In this document: in pieces, positions 7,553-16,216 of the stretch | Position numbering within the stretch: the first letter of the stretch is position 1 | Layout: each line of letters opens with the position of its first letter | Source: Lentzea kentuckyensis | GTDB lineage: Bacteria; Actinomycetota; Actinomycetes; Mycobacteriales; Pseudonocardiaceae | Length of the DNA stretch: 64,000 bases | Reading direction: 5' to 3' | Assembly (NCBI RefSeq): GCF_002150765.1 | Contig: NZ_MUYM01000061.1 | Span: forward strand, 1-64,000 | Translations under genes and position numbers: made by a program | The notes under the pieces: generated by a model | Database searches by the model: none | Told to the model about the DNA's origin: nothing | The model's input: the letters and a program-made list of their open reading frames with translations, nothing else

Positions 7553-8864
7553 CCGCTTCTTCCTTTCGCGTCACCACGTTCTGCCGCTGGGCGGGTCCCC
7601 ACGTCTCGCGTGTGGTGACCGCGGCGAGCAGTCCCAGAAGTCCGTAACCGGAGAACAGCAGTGCCGGCCCGATCCACCCCGTGCCCGCGTAGAGCGCCGT
7701 CGCGATCAGCGGGGTGAACCCGGAGACGACCGCCGAGATCTGGTAGGCCAGCGACACTCCCGCCGTGCGGGTCCTGGCGTCGAACAACTCCGAGAACCAC
7801 GCGCCCTGCACCCCGGCCAGCGAGTTCTGGCAGACCGCGTAGCTGATGACGAACGCGACCACGATCAGCGCCGCCGCACCGGTGTTCACCGTCAGGAACA
7901 GCGGTACGCCCCAGGCGAGCGTGATCACGCAGCCGAGCAGGTAGATCGGCCGGCGCCCGACGTGGTCCGACGCGTGCCCCCACAACGTGGTCGCCGCGAT
8001 GCCGACGGCCGCCGCGGTGGTGAGCGCGAACAGGCTGAGCGAGCCGGACACCAGCGGTTCGTCGCCCATCTTCAGGTAGGACAACATGAACGTGACAGAC
8101 ACCGCGTAACCCGCCGTCTCCGCGATCCGCAGGCAGAAGGCCCGCAGCACGTTGCGCCAGTCGTCGCGCAGGACCTCCCACAGCGGGTTCTTCGCGCGCT
8201 GACCGGATTCCTTGAGCTCCTCGAACTCCGGCGACTCGTCGATCTTGAGCCGGATCAGGATCCCGACCACGATCAGCACCGCGGACAGCAGGAACGGCAA
8301 CCGCCACGCCCACGTGCCGGGCAGCTGCGCGCTGAACAGGAACGCGATGTTCGCCAGCAGCAACCCGACCGGGAACCCGGCCTGGGTGATCCCGGTGTAC
8401 AGCCCTTTTCGCCGCCACGGCGCGTGCTCGAACGTCATCAGGATCGCGCCGCCCCACTCGGCGCCGAACGCGAGGCCCTGCACGACGCGCACGGCGACGA
8501 GCAGCAACGGGGCCAGCACGCCCACCGTCTCGTAGGTGGGCAGACAGCCGATCAGCACCGTCGCCACGCCCATCAGCAACAACGACGCGACCAGCACCGG
8601 CTTGCGCCCGATCCGGTCCCCGAGGTGGCCCGCGATGATCCCGCCGATCGGGCGCACCGCGAACCCGATGCCCAGCGTGGCGAACGAGAGCAGCGACGCC
8701 GACAGCGGATCGGACGACGGGAAGAACGCGTGGCCGAAGTAGAGCGCGGCGGCCGTCCCGAACCCGATGAAGTCGTAGGTCTCGATGGTCGCGCCGATTC
8801 CGCAGCCGACCGCGACCCGCATCTTCTGAGGGCTGCCTTCGACAAGTCTCTGAGAACTCTCCAC
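7545..8864 (-). CDS. MFS transporter, metabolite:H+ symporter type
   Basis: A 439-residue, twelve-helix permease. The loop GHLGDRIGRKPVLV is the MFS motif between helices 2 and 3, and the arrangement resembles the sugar-acid/carboxylate symporters of the ShiA/ProP group. The start is GTG 8864 with AAGGAGG upstream. It is the first gene of the catabolic operon and probably imports the substrate used by the transketolase and SDR. The 120 bases upstream hold several AACAGTCG repeats and then the GntR gene. Confidence 0.88.
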   Translation of the reverse strand: MESSQRLVEGSPQKMRVAVGCGIGATIETYDFIGFGTAAALYFGHAFFPSSDPLSASLLSFATLGIGFAVRPIGGIIAGHLGDRIGRKPVLVASLLLMGVATVLIGCLPTYETVGVLAPLLLVAVRVVQGLAFGAEWGGAILMTFEHAPWRRKGLYTGITQAGFPVGLLLANIAFLFSAQLPGTWAWRLPFLLSAVLIVVGILIRLKIDESPEFEELKESGQRAKNPLWEVLRDDWRNVLRAFCLRIAETAGYAVSVTFMLSYLKMGDEPLVSGSLSLFALTTAAAVGIAATTLWGHASDHVGRRPIYLLGCVITLAWGVPLFLTVNTGAAALIVVAFVISYAVCQNSLAGVQGAWFSELFDARTRTAGVSLAYQISAVVSGFTPLIATALYAGTGWIGPALLFSGYGLLGLLAAVTTRETWGPAQRQNVVTRKEEAVV

Positions 8865-8883
8865 GCGAGCCTCCTTGCTCAGT

Positions 8884-8957
8884 GTTGAGTGTCAACAGTC
8901 GAGTGTTGGGAGCGAGTCTGCGTGCTCGACTGTTCGACTGTCAACACCCAACAGTCG
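8884..8957. promoter_or_regulatory. Cluster of repeated operator-like motifs
   Basis: The octamer AACAGTCG occurs at 8894-8901 and 8950-8957, and inverted (CGACTGTT) at 8927-8934; CGACTGTC follows at 8935-8942. GTTGA-GTG-TCAAC (8884-8896) and CAACA-N6-TGTTG (8893-8908) are local dyads. The cluster lies just upstream of the MFS start codon. A related site, GTTGACTGTCGAC, sits in front of the GntR gene. The GntR regulator is the obvious candidate to bind these; that is inference. Confidence 0.65.
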
Positions 8958-8987
8958 GGGCGTCACCCCGAGTGATCAGCTCGTTGA

Positions 8988-9644
8988 TCAGGACTGGACG
9001 GTCAGCCTCTCGGCAGCTTCCAGCATGTGCTCGTCGATGACGGCCCGCGCGGCCTGCGCGTCACCCTGTTCGATCGCGCGCACGATCGGCCGGTGATGAT
9101 CAGCGGACAGCGTGACCTCGCGGTCCTGTCCGGCCGCGGCACTCATCACGACCACCCGCGTCGGTCCTTCCAGCTGCCGCCACGCCTTGAGCAGCATGGT
9201 GTTGCCGGACAGCTCGCAGAGCAGCGCGTGAAACCCGAGGTCGAGATCGATCTGCTCGACGAGGCCGGTCGCGTCGTTCAGCTTCGCCAGCGCCGCCTCC
9301 AGCACCCCGACCGCCTCCTGCCGGCGCGGCGACGCGATGAGTTCGGTGACCGCCAGCGCCTCCAGGGCACCCCGCACCCGATACAGCTCGCGCACCTCGT
9401 CCGGCGACAGGACGCGCACCCGCAGCATGCCCCGCAGCCCGGCCGTGACCAGCCCCTCCTGTTCGAGGTGACGCAGTGCCTCGCGAACCGTCCCGCGGCT
9501 GATCGACAGACGGCCGGCGATCTCGACCTCGCCGAGGTGATCGCCCGGCGCGTACTGCCCGGAGAAGATCGCGGACCGCAGCACCACCAGCGCCCGCTCC
9601 CGCAGGGTCGAACGGTCGAGGCTCGGCAGGGCGTCTGTGCTCAC
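8988..9644 (-). CDS. GntR-family regulator, FCD (FadR-like) subfamily
   Basis: A 218-residue regulator: an N-terminal winged helix (about 10-75, with GRLSISRGTVREALRHLEQEGLV) and a C-terminal all-helical FCD ligand domain (from about 85) with D and H residues suited to binding a metal and an organic acid. The start is GTG 9644; an upstream ATG (9704) would run through the operator-like site at 9665-9677. It is upstream of, and in the same direction as, the permease-transketolase-SDR operon and probably represses it until an acidic sugar derivative binds. Confidence 0.88.
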   Translation of the reverse strand: MSTDALPSLDRSTLRERALVVLRSAIFSGQYAPGDHLGEVEIAGRLSISRGTVREALRHLEQEGLVTAGLRGMLRVRVLSPDEVRELYRVRGALEALAVTELIASPRRQEAVGVLEAALAKLNDATGLVEQIDLDLGFHALLCELSGNTMLLKAWRQLEGPTRVVVMSAAAGQDREVTLSADHHRPIVRAIEQGDAQAARAVIDEHMLEAAERLTVQS

Positions 9645-9664
9645 GTTTCCGATCGTATCCGAAT

Positions 9665-9677
9665 GTCGACAGTCAAC
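9665..9677. promoter_or_regulatory. Operator-like site before the GntR gene
   Basis: On the minus strand the sequence reads GTTGACTGTCGAC, close to the GTTGACAGTCGAA read from the repeat cluster upstream of the MFS gene. It lies 21 bases upstream of the GTG start, where autoregulation would be expected. Confidence 0.5.
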
Positions 9678-9725
9678 GTTCGGTCGCGAGGCGGCGCTCC
9701 GCACCTCGAGAAGTGAGACGAACGA

Positions 9726-10751
9726 TCAGGTTGAGCGGACCTCGCTCGCGACGACGCCGTCGAGCTCGCGCACGAAGTCGGCGCCGAACGCGCTGGACGG
9801 CGTGTGCGAGCCGGGGGCGACGCCGTTGATCTTGCCGATGGCGCGCAGCACGGAGTCCGCGGTGAGGCTGTAGGCGTTGGGCGTGGTGATCGCGCATTCG
9901 ACCTTGGTCCGCGCGTCCCACGCCTCGCCGAACACCTCGGCCCTGGTGTTCGCGCGCCTGCGCTCGTCCGGGCCCTTCACCTTTCCGGCGACGGACTTCG
10001 CAACGCTCTGCACGAGCGGTGCCTGCAGCACGGGCGCGAACACCTGCTGCAGCTGTCCGATCACACCGGGCACGATCGTGTACGTCGTGATGTTCGGTAT
10101 GCCGGTCGAACGGTATGCAGTAGACACGTCACCCCACGGGATACTGCCTACCTCTCGCGGCCCCGACCGGAAGTGGGCGGTGCGCCTGCGGTGTCCGATG
10201 CGGACGCTCTTGAGGTCACCGTTCTCGCGGATCCGCCCACCGACGGCGGCGGCCTCCACGGACGTTTTGGTCGTGCCCGGGCTCGCTCCTCCTCCGACGA
10301 CGAACGCGAGGTCGAGGTGCGTGGCGCTCGGTAGCGCGTTCTTCAGGATCGCGGCGACACAGTCCGTGGGCACGACATCGAACCCGGCACCGGGCAACAA
10401 CACGATGCCGGCCTTGCGCGCGTCAATGTCCTTCTGTCCGATGGACTCGAAAACGTCGATCTCGCCGGTGATGTCGAGGTAGTGCGTACGGGTCGTCAGG
10501 CACGCTTCGACCATCGCGGAGGAGGTGTGCGCGAATGGGCCGGCGCAGTGCACGACGGCGTCGACGTCCTCGAGGTGCGCCGGCGCCTGGCTCAGATCGA
10601 ACGCCCGGTGCTCGAGCCCCAGCGCGTCCGCGATCGGCTCGACCTTCTCCCTCGTGCGACCGGCGAGGATCGGCCGTTCCCCGCGCTTGACCGCGAGCTC
10701 GGCGATGAGACGTCCGGTGTAGCCGTTGGCCCCGTAGACCATCCACGTCAT
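9726..10751 (-). CDS. Saccharopine dehydrogenase-like oxidoreductase
   Basis: A 341-residue protein with an N-terminal Rossmann fold (MVYGANGYTGRLIAEL, residues 4-19) of the saccharopine dehydrogenase/trans-acting enoyl reductase superfamily. VDAVVHCAGPFAHTSSAMVEACLTTRTHYLDITGE and LLPGAGFDVVPTDC are characteristic of this group. The substrate is unknown; mycobacterial relatives reduce lipid double bonds, but most actinomycete members are uncharacterised. It follows the small membrane protein gene by nine bases, so the two are probably co-transcribed. Confidence 0.82.
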   Translation of the reverse strand: MTWMVYGANGYTGRLIAELAVKRGERPILAGRTREKVEPIADALGLEHRAFDLSQAPAHLEDVDAVVHCAGPFAHTSSAMVEACLTTRTHYLDITGEIDVFESIGQKDIDARKAGIVLLPGAGFDVVPTDCVAAILKNALPSATHLDLAFVVGGGASPGTTKTSVEAAAVGGRIRENGDLKSVRIGHRRRTAHFRSGPREVGSIPWGDVSTAYRSTGIPNITTYTIVPGVIGQLQQVFAPVLQAPLVQSVAKSVAGKVKGPDERRRANTRAEVFGEAWDARTKVECAITTPNAYSLTADSVLRAIGKINGVAPGSHTPSSAFGADFVRELDGVVASEVRST

Positions 10752-10760
10752 GCCGCGACC

Positions 10761-11054
10761 TTACCGGCGAGTAGTGGTGCGGGAAGCGACCAAAGAGGCG
10801 ATCAGCAGTAGTGCGCCGATCCCGAGCAACGGCAACGACCAGAGCAGCCGGCGGTGCCTCAGATCGGCGCAGATGTCCACATAGGCCGGACTGACCGCCG
10901 CGGCCGCCGGATTGTCGACGCCGAAGCCCAAACCGTTCCCGCACGGGACCAGCGAGCCGCTCGGTGCCTCCACCGCCAGCATCACGAGCAGGATCGCTCC
11001 TCCGCCCAGCAAGAAGGCGAGGCCGACCACGACAGCGAAGGTGCGGACTGACAT
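10761..11054 (-). CDS. Small two-helix membrane protein, unknown function
   Basis: A 97-residue protein with transmembrane segments at about 6-28 and 70-90. The loop between them carries two cysteines (VPCGNG and DICADL) that could form a disulfide outside the cell. I do not recognise a named family. It probably shares a transcript with the saccharopine dehydrogenase-like gene downstream. Confidence 0.6.
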   Translation of the reverse strand: MSVRTFAVVVGLAFLLGGGAILLVMLAVEAPSGSLVPCGNGLGFGVDNPAAAAVSPAYVDICADLRHRRLLWSLPLLGIGALLLIASLVASRTTTRR

Positions 11055-11158
11055 GGAAGAAAGTTACGTCTCAAATGGACCGGGGGATAGCCCTGGTCAG
11101 ACGCATTGGGGTTGATCCCCTAATCCCCGGCTAAACGCTCTCACGCCCCCGCGTCCCA

Positions 11159-11626
11159 CTATTCGGGCGAGAACGAATAGCGCTGCTCCACCCGGCCGTT
11201 GCGCGGATGCGGCGCAGGGTCGCCGACCTTGATCCATCCCAGGCGTTCGTACAGCCGCACGCCCCTGACGTTGTCGACGTAGACCAACAGCTCGGCGTTC
11301 TCGTATCCGTGCTCGATCAACGCATCGGGCAGCGCCCGGAGCAACGCCTCCCCCACGCGCCTGCCCCACGCGTCCGGGTGCACTCCGACGTAGTTGATGT
11401 ACGCGGTGCCGGTCTCTTGTGGACCTCCGGCGAGAAACCCCACCGCCTCACCGTCTTCGCGGGCGAGCAGCAACAGCGACGGCTCGTTCGCGAGCGCGTT
11501 CTCGATGCCGGGACGCGCTTGTGCCAGCGTCGGAACCTCGTCGTAGCCGTCTCTGACCGCGACCGCGTGCGCCCAGATCAGCGCGGCCGCGTCGACGTGC
11601 TCAGGTCCCCCATGAATGATCTCCAC
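11159..11626 (-). CDS. GNAT-family N-acetyltransferase
   Basis: A 155-residue acetyltransferase. The acetyl-CoA binding segment is visible as VGVHPDAWGRRVGEALLRAL, followed by NVRGVRLYERLGW, the usual C-terminal GNAT motif. The acceptor substrate is unknown. It follows the P450 gene by 15 bases and is probably in the same transcription unit. Confidence 0.85.
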   Translation of the reverse strand: MEIIHGGPEHVDAAALIWAHAVAVRDGYDEVPTLAQARPGIENALANEPSLLLLAREDGEAVGFLAGGPQETGTAYINYVGVHPDAWGRRVGEALLRALPDALIEHGYENAELLVYVDNVRGVRLYERLGWIKVGDPAPHPRNGRVEQRYSFSPE

Positions 11627-11641
11627 ACTGGCCAGCGTAGG

Positions 11642-12841
11642 TCAGCGGCGCAGCACGACGGGCAGCGTTTTGAGGCTGACCATGATGTCGTTGTGCGTCA
11701 CTTCCGGCTGCTCCTCACCCGAGTACGCGGTGTGCGGGAACCGGGCGGTGAGCTGCCGCAGCACCGTTTCGGTCTCCAGGCGGGCGAGCGTCGAGCCCAG
11801 GCAGAAGTGCGGGCCGTGACCGAACGTCGCGTGCCCGGTCGTCTCGCGGTCGACCCGGTACCGCGCGGCGTCCTCGTGCGCCAGCGGGCACCGTCCCGCG
11901 GAGCCGAGGTTGATCAGCAGCAAGGTGTCCTTGGGGACAGTGGTGCCGTCGATCTCGACGGGCTCGGTGGTGATGCGGTGCGTGGCGCTGCGGACCGGTG
12001 AGTTCTGCCGCAGCGTCTCCTCGACGAGCACCGGCACCAGCCCGGGATCGGCGGCGGCCTTCTCCCACAGCCCGTTGTCCAACGCGTCGTGTGCAACGTT
12101 CGCGATGAGGCTCGCCGTCGTCTCGTGTCCCGCCACGACCAGAAGGAACGCCATCGCCATCAGTTCGTCGTGTGTGAGGCGGTCCCCGTCGTCGTCGGCT
12201 GCGACCAACGCGCCGAACAACGAACCCGCGTCCAGCCCGCCGCCCGTGAGCAAGGTGTGGAAGTAGCCGCCGAGCGCGTCGCTGGCGGGCTGGGAGATCT
12301 CGGGGTCCATCGACATCATCGTCTCGATCAACGTGCGAACCCGCGCGCGGTCCTGCTCCGGCACGCCGAGCACCTCGCCGATCACGTGCAACGGCATAGG
12401 CACGGCCAACGCCTGGACGAGATCGATCCGCGTGTCGGCCGGGAGTCGGTCGATCAGTTGCGTGGTGATCTCATCGATGCGTGGCGCCAGCTCCTGCACC
12501 GCCTGGCCGTTGAACGCCTTCACCGCGAGCGCGCGCAACCGTGCGTGCTTCGGGTTGTCGCTGTTGAGCATGCTCGGCCCGAACAACCCGGTGAGGTCCG
12601 TCTGCGTGCTGCCGAGCTCGGCGAGCTGACGCTTGATCTCGCGCTGCAGGGCATCGCTGTCCTTGGACAGCCTGCGGTCCGCCAGCAGCTTGCGAGTGAG
12701 CTCCAGCCCAACCGTGACCACGTGCACTTTGACCCCATTGGGCAACGTCACGGGATGCAGGGGCCCCTCCGCCCGTGCGTCGTCCTCGATCCGATGGTGC
12801 TCACGCGCGCGTAGATCGCCACCGGTCAGCAGGTTCGACAT
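11642..12841 (-). CDS. Cytochrome P450
   Basis: A 399-residue soluble bacterial P450. The oxygen-binding helix I motif AGHETT is at 237-242, ExxR at E275-R278, and the heme-binding loop FGHGPHFCLG has the ligand cysteine at 347. Length and motifs fit the actinomycete CYP105/107-like classes, which often hydroxylate secondary metabolites or xenobiotics. GGAGG precedes ATG 12841. No ferredoxin gene is adjacent. It lies between a hypothetical gene and a GNAT acetyltransferase in one apparent operon; the substrate is unknown. Confidence 0.94.
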   Translation of the reverse strand: MSNLLTGGDLRAREHHRIEDDARAEGPLHPVTLPNGVKVHVVTVGLELTRKLLADRRLSKDSDALQREIKRQLAELGSTQTDLTGLFGPSMLNSDNPKHARLRALAVKAFNGQAVQELAPRIDEITTQLIDRLPADTRIDLVQALAVPMPLHVIGEVLGVPEQDRARVRTLIETMMSMDPEISQPASDALGGYFHTLLTGGGLDAGSLFGALVAADDDGDRLTHDELMAMAFLLVVAGHETTASLIANVAHDALDNGLWEKAAADPGLVPVLVEETLRQNSPVRSATHRITTEPVEIDGTTVPKDTLLLINLGSAGRCPLAHEDAARYRVDRETTGHATFGHGPHFCLGSTLARLETETVLRQLTARFPHTAYSGEEQPEVTHNDIMVSLKTLPVVLRR

Positions 12842-12866
12842 TGGTCGGCAGCCTCCAGAAACGTCA

Positions 12867-13238
12867 CTACTGCAGTGCGTCGAGCACCCCGACCGTTTCT
12901 ACCGCAGGCAGCCGCGGCGGGGGCGCGGCGATCGCCTTTCGTCCCAGCACCCAACCCGGCAGGTGGTGCTGCAACGCGGCCCGCCCCTGCACCGTGATGT
13001 CGACCGGCGCCGCCATCCCGTGGTCCATCGCCCGCTCCGGCCTGACCCAGGTGACCCACCCGCGCAACTGCAGGATCTCCAGGTCGTCCGCGTCCCACTG
13101 CTTGGCCGGCCGGTGCTCCAGGTACCAGCTCGTGGCCCCGCGGTGCACGCCACCCTGTTCCACGAGGGCGAGCAGCTTGATCTGCTCCTGGGTGACGGTG
13201 CCGCTGACGGGCTTCGCGGCCTTGCCCTTGCGCTTCAC
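12867..13238 (-). CDS. Hypothetical protein, possibly DNA-binding
   Basis: A 123-residue protein starting at GTG 13238, with GAAGGA nine bases upstream; the frame is open further but without a good ribosome site. The N-terminus is Lys/Arg rich and the middle (TQEQIKLLALVEQGGVHRG through LQLRGWVTW) has the look of a small winged-helix fold. No named family is recognised. It ends 25 bases before the P450 gene and is probably co-transcribed with it. Confidence 0.55.
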   Translation of the reverse strand: MKRKGKAAKPVSGTVTQEQIKLLALVEQGGVHRGATSWYLEHRPAKQWDADDLEILQLRGWVTWVRPERAMDHGMAAPVDITVQGRAALQHHLPGWVLGRKAIAAPPPRLPAVETVGVLDALQ

Positions 13239-13325
13239 AGGTCGTCGTCCTTCGGAGGTGGTGGGCCCAAACGTCCCCGACAAACGCGGAACAAGATACG
13301 GCACCGCGGCGGCTCGTTCCAGCGG

Positions 13326-15038
13326 TCAGCAGGCACCCGCCGGACCGTCGAGCAGGGCCGGCCCCACGACCTCGACCGCCTTGTTCACGATCTTGAGCTG
13401 CGCGCTCCAGGTCTTCTTGCACGACCCGGCGCCCTGGTAGGACTGCCACCTGACCTCGAATTTCCCGCCGCTCACTTCCAGGCGTTGGACGGAGGCCTTC
13501 TCGGACGACGGCGCGAACTTCCCGAGGTCGACGGCGCCCACCACGTTCCGCCCGTCGTCGTAGACCACGACGTTGTCCGGCCAGGCGACGCCACCCTGGG
13601 AGCAGTGGAAGACAGCGGCGGTCTCCGGCTTCCCGTCCCCGGTGACGTCGCCGCTCGCGATGAGGTCCTTCGCCTGTTTCGGTGCGGACGCGGCCGCCAG
13701 CGACACGAACCCCTGTGACTCGGGGATCCCGGGCAGCTTCCCGTCCCGCAGGACGCCTTCGGGGTGCCCGCACAGGCTCGGTACCCGAGCGCTCTTCAGG
13801 CTCTCCACCCCGGACAGGTCAGGCGCGGGCACCGGCTCGCTGCTCACCGCCGGTGGCGCGTAGACCCTCAGCACCCCGGTGGCCACGTCCGTGCGCTGCC
13901 CGTCCCGCACGACCTGCAGTTTGCCGAGGTGGCAGTAGGTCTGCGGGTCGGGATCCGTGACCGGGCCGACGCAGTCCGGAATGCTCAGGACCGCACGGCC
14001 GTTGTCCGCGAGCGGACGCACGACCGTGGCAGGGCTGTCGTCTTCGAGGACCCACTTCCGCCCTTCGAGCTTCCACAGCTTGGACGGCGAGTGCAGCACC
14101 TTCTTGCTGGAGTGGTCCTGCTTCGTCTCGTCACACGTCCACGAAACGATCGTGGCGTGCAACGTTCGTGAGTTGTCCCACCACAGGTCGCGCACCTCGA
14201 TGCCCTGCGCCTTGTTCGGGACGAATCCGGGCGGCGCCGCGGCACCCCAGTCCGTGTCCTCGCTCTGGCCTTCCGCATCCACCACGCGAACCGGGAAGTT
14301 GGACTCGCACAGGCCGGGGTTGTTCCGCACCGCGACGGCGAACCTCGTGTCCGCCGCGGTGGGCCCGGAGATGCCCGCGGCGGGGAGGTAGACGTTGGAG
14401 TCGACCACATCGACGTCGAGGTGCAGCTTCCCGTCCGGCGACAAGAGCTCCAGCTTCGCCCCGTAGGTGCTGTTGCCGGTGTAGACCTGACCGGCCGTCA
14501 GCGCCAGATCCCGCGTGCCCGCGAGAAAGACGCGGAGGTACTTGTCGGCGGTGGTGATCCGCGGCTGGTTCAGCTCGGTCCCGTCGGCGCGGCCAGGAGC
14601 GTTCAGGGCGAACTTCCGGAACTTCTTCCCGTCGTTGGCGAGGACCTCGTCGGCCCCGACGGCGGCGATGTAGCTGCACTTCGGACACCGGAACTCGTGT
14701 TGCTCACCGGTCTCGGTGTCGATGGCGACCAGCCGTTCGGTGTCCACGTCCTCTCCCAGCAGGTCGGCGCCCGCCAGGAAAGCGACGTACCTCCCGTCGT
14801 TCGACCAGACCACCTGGTTGCGCAGCGGGTCCGACCGGTCGAACGGCCTGTTCGCCCTCACGAGGACCTTGTCGCCGCGCATCACCACGAGCTCGTTGAG
14901 CGTCGTGTACGCGTAGGTGGGAGCCGCCAGGTCGACCTCGGGCCGCGTGCTGCCGGTGGACCGCAGGACCACGACGGTGACGAGCCCGGCCAGCAGGCAC
15001 ACGGCAGCCGTGAGCAGAACCAGCCTCCTGAGCGGCAT
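13326..15038 (-). CDS. Membrane-anchored extracytoplasmic protein, beta-propeller-like
   Basis: A 570-residue protein with one N-terminal transmembrane segment (about 6-26) and a large outer part. WSNDGRYVAFLAG resembles TolB/WD-type propeller blades, and SGDVTGDGKPETAAVF near the C-terminus resembles an FG-GAP/calcium-binding loop. Several Cys pairs suggest disulfides. The ATG at 15038 lies five bases after the stop of the upstream gene, so it is translated in the same operon. Function unknown. Confidence 0.65.
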   Translation of the reverse strand: MPLRRLVLLTAAVCLLAGLVTVVVLRSTGSTRPEVDLAAPTYAYTTLNELVVMRGDKVLVRANRPFDRSDPLRNQVVWSNDGRYVAFLAGADLLGEDVDTERLVAIDTETGEQHEFRCPKCSYIAAVGADEVLANDGKKFRKFALNAPGRADGTELNQPRITTADKYLRVFLAGTRDLALTAGQVYTGNSTYGAKLELLSPDGKLHLDVDVVDSNVYLPAAGISGPTAADTRFAVAVRNNPGLCESNFPVRVVDAEGQSEDTDWGAAAPPGFVPNKAQGIEVRDLWWDNSRTLHATIVSWTCDETKQDHSSKKVLHSPSKLWKLEGRKWVLEDDSPATVVRPLADNGRAVLSIPDCVGPVTDPDPQTYCHLGKLQVVRDGQRTDVATGVLRVYAPPAVSSEPVPAPDLSGVESLKSARVPSLCGHPEGVLRDGKLPGIPESQGFVSLAAASAPKQAKDLIASGDVTGDGKPETAAVFHCSQGGVAWPDNVVVYDDGRNVVGAVDLGKFAPSSEKASVQRLEVSGGKFEVRWQSYQGAGSCKKTWSAQLKIVNKAVEVVGPALLDGPAGAC

Positions 15039-15043
15039 CGGCC

Positions 15044-16216
15044 CTAGTTCCCTTCCGCTGACTTCGGGTCGTGGCTCTTCCAGGAGAGCGAGGAGTCCTG
15101 GAGGTACAGCTTCTGATAGCCGGAGTACGGCGTTTTCTCGTTCTCCGCAGGCGCCTTGCCCGTGACCTCGAACTGCTTCCCGGTGGAGTCGACGTCCTGT
15201 ACGAACGTCCCGTTCGCCGTCGCCACGACGAGTTGCAGCGTGAACTTGCAGTGCTGCGGCCGCTTCGTGAACGCGCCGACGGTCAGCACCTCCGCCTCGC
15301 CAGGCCCCAGCTCGATCGTGTGGACCGCGAAGTAGTTGCGCCCCGTCCCCTGCACGATCTCCAGGGCCGTCATCTGTTCCGGGATCGGATTCGGGGTGTC
15401 CAGGTCGAACGCGATCTTGATCGTCTCGCGTTCGCCGCCCTGCGTGTACCCCTTGAGGAACGTGCCGTCGAGCGGGGCCGAGCACTGCTTGGCGATCTTC
15501 ATGTCGGTGATGCGGACAGGCTTGCTGTCGTTGCCCTGCACCGTGATGTTGGTGAACCCGTAGTCCAGCGCGGTGCCACCGTGCTTCTGGTACCACGTCC
15601 CGAAGCTCTCGGCCGTCTCGTTCACCGCGACGACGCCCGGCGGCGGCTCGGTCACCGCCTCGGACAACACGTACCGCTGGTCCCGTGCGCTGTTCCGGAA
15701 GTTCGTGACGTCCTGGATCTTCAGCGGCGGTGACGAGGACGACGCCGTCTTCAGCTCGTCGTCCGGTCCCCCGCCACCAGCCACCAGCTTCGCGACCACC
15801 AGCGTGACACCCACCGCGACGGCCACCGCGGTGACGAGCGCCACGGCCGCGGTGACGGGCTTGACCACGCGACGCCCGGCCTCGGTCGTCTCGTCCGCGG
15901 GCAGGTTCGCCAGCATCGACGCCAGGTTGTCGCGCGACTCCAGTTTGATGTGGACGCTCTCCCGCGCGACCAGCACAGCGGCCAGCGACCGCCCGAGCTC
16001 GGCCGCGCGCACCCGAACCGCGGTGTCGCCGACTCCGCCACCGAGCGCCTCGATGCCGTGCCGCAGCAACAGTTCCAGCGCGGCGTCGTCCCACACCCCG
16101 GCCTGAGACCGAGCCCAGATCCGGCGCAGTTCGGGCAGTTCGAGCGCGGAAACGCCGCGCCCCGCGCGTTCGAGCTCCTCCGCGACGGCGTCGACCAGAG
16201 CATCGCCGGCCGGCAT
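15044..16216 (-). CDS. Single-pass membrane protein of unknown function
   Basis: A 390-residue protein: a helical cytoplasmic part (about 1-115), one transmembrane segment (about 120-145) and an extracytoplasmic part of about 240 residues with two widely spaced cysteines. The ATG at 16216 overlaps the stop of the preceding gene (TGATG), indicating translational coupling; an upstream in-frame start at 16282 would lie inside that gene. I recognise no family. It is the middle gene of a three-gene membrane cluster. Confidence 0.65.
   Translation of the reverse strand: MPAGDALVDAVAEELERAGRGVSALELPELRRIWARSQAGVWDDAALELLLRHGIEALGGGVGDTAVRVRAAELGRSLAAVLVARESVHIKLESRDNLASMLANLPADETTEAGRRVVKPVTAAVALVTAVAVAVGVTLVVAKLVAGGGGPDDELKTASSSSPPLKIQDVTNFRNSARDQRYVLSEAVTEPPPGVVAVNETAESFGTWYQKHGGTALDYGFTNITVQGNDSKPVRITDMKIAKQCSAPLDGTFLKGYTQGGERETIKIAFDLDTPNPIPEQMTALEIVQGTGRNYFAVHTIELGPGEAEVLTVGAFTKRPQHCKFTLQLVVATANGTFVQDVDSTGKQFEVTGKAPAENEKTPYSGYQKLYLQDSSLSWKSHDPKSAEGN

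Noticed and set aside
13326..16094. One continuous 922-codon frame covering the propeller-like gene and its upstream neighbour
   Set aside because: The N-terminal third is the out-of-frame shadow of the 15044-16216 gene; the real protein starts at 15038 with a transmembrane segment.
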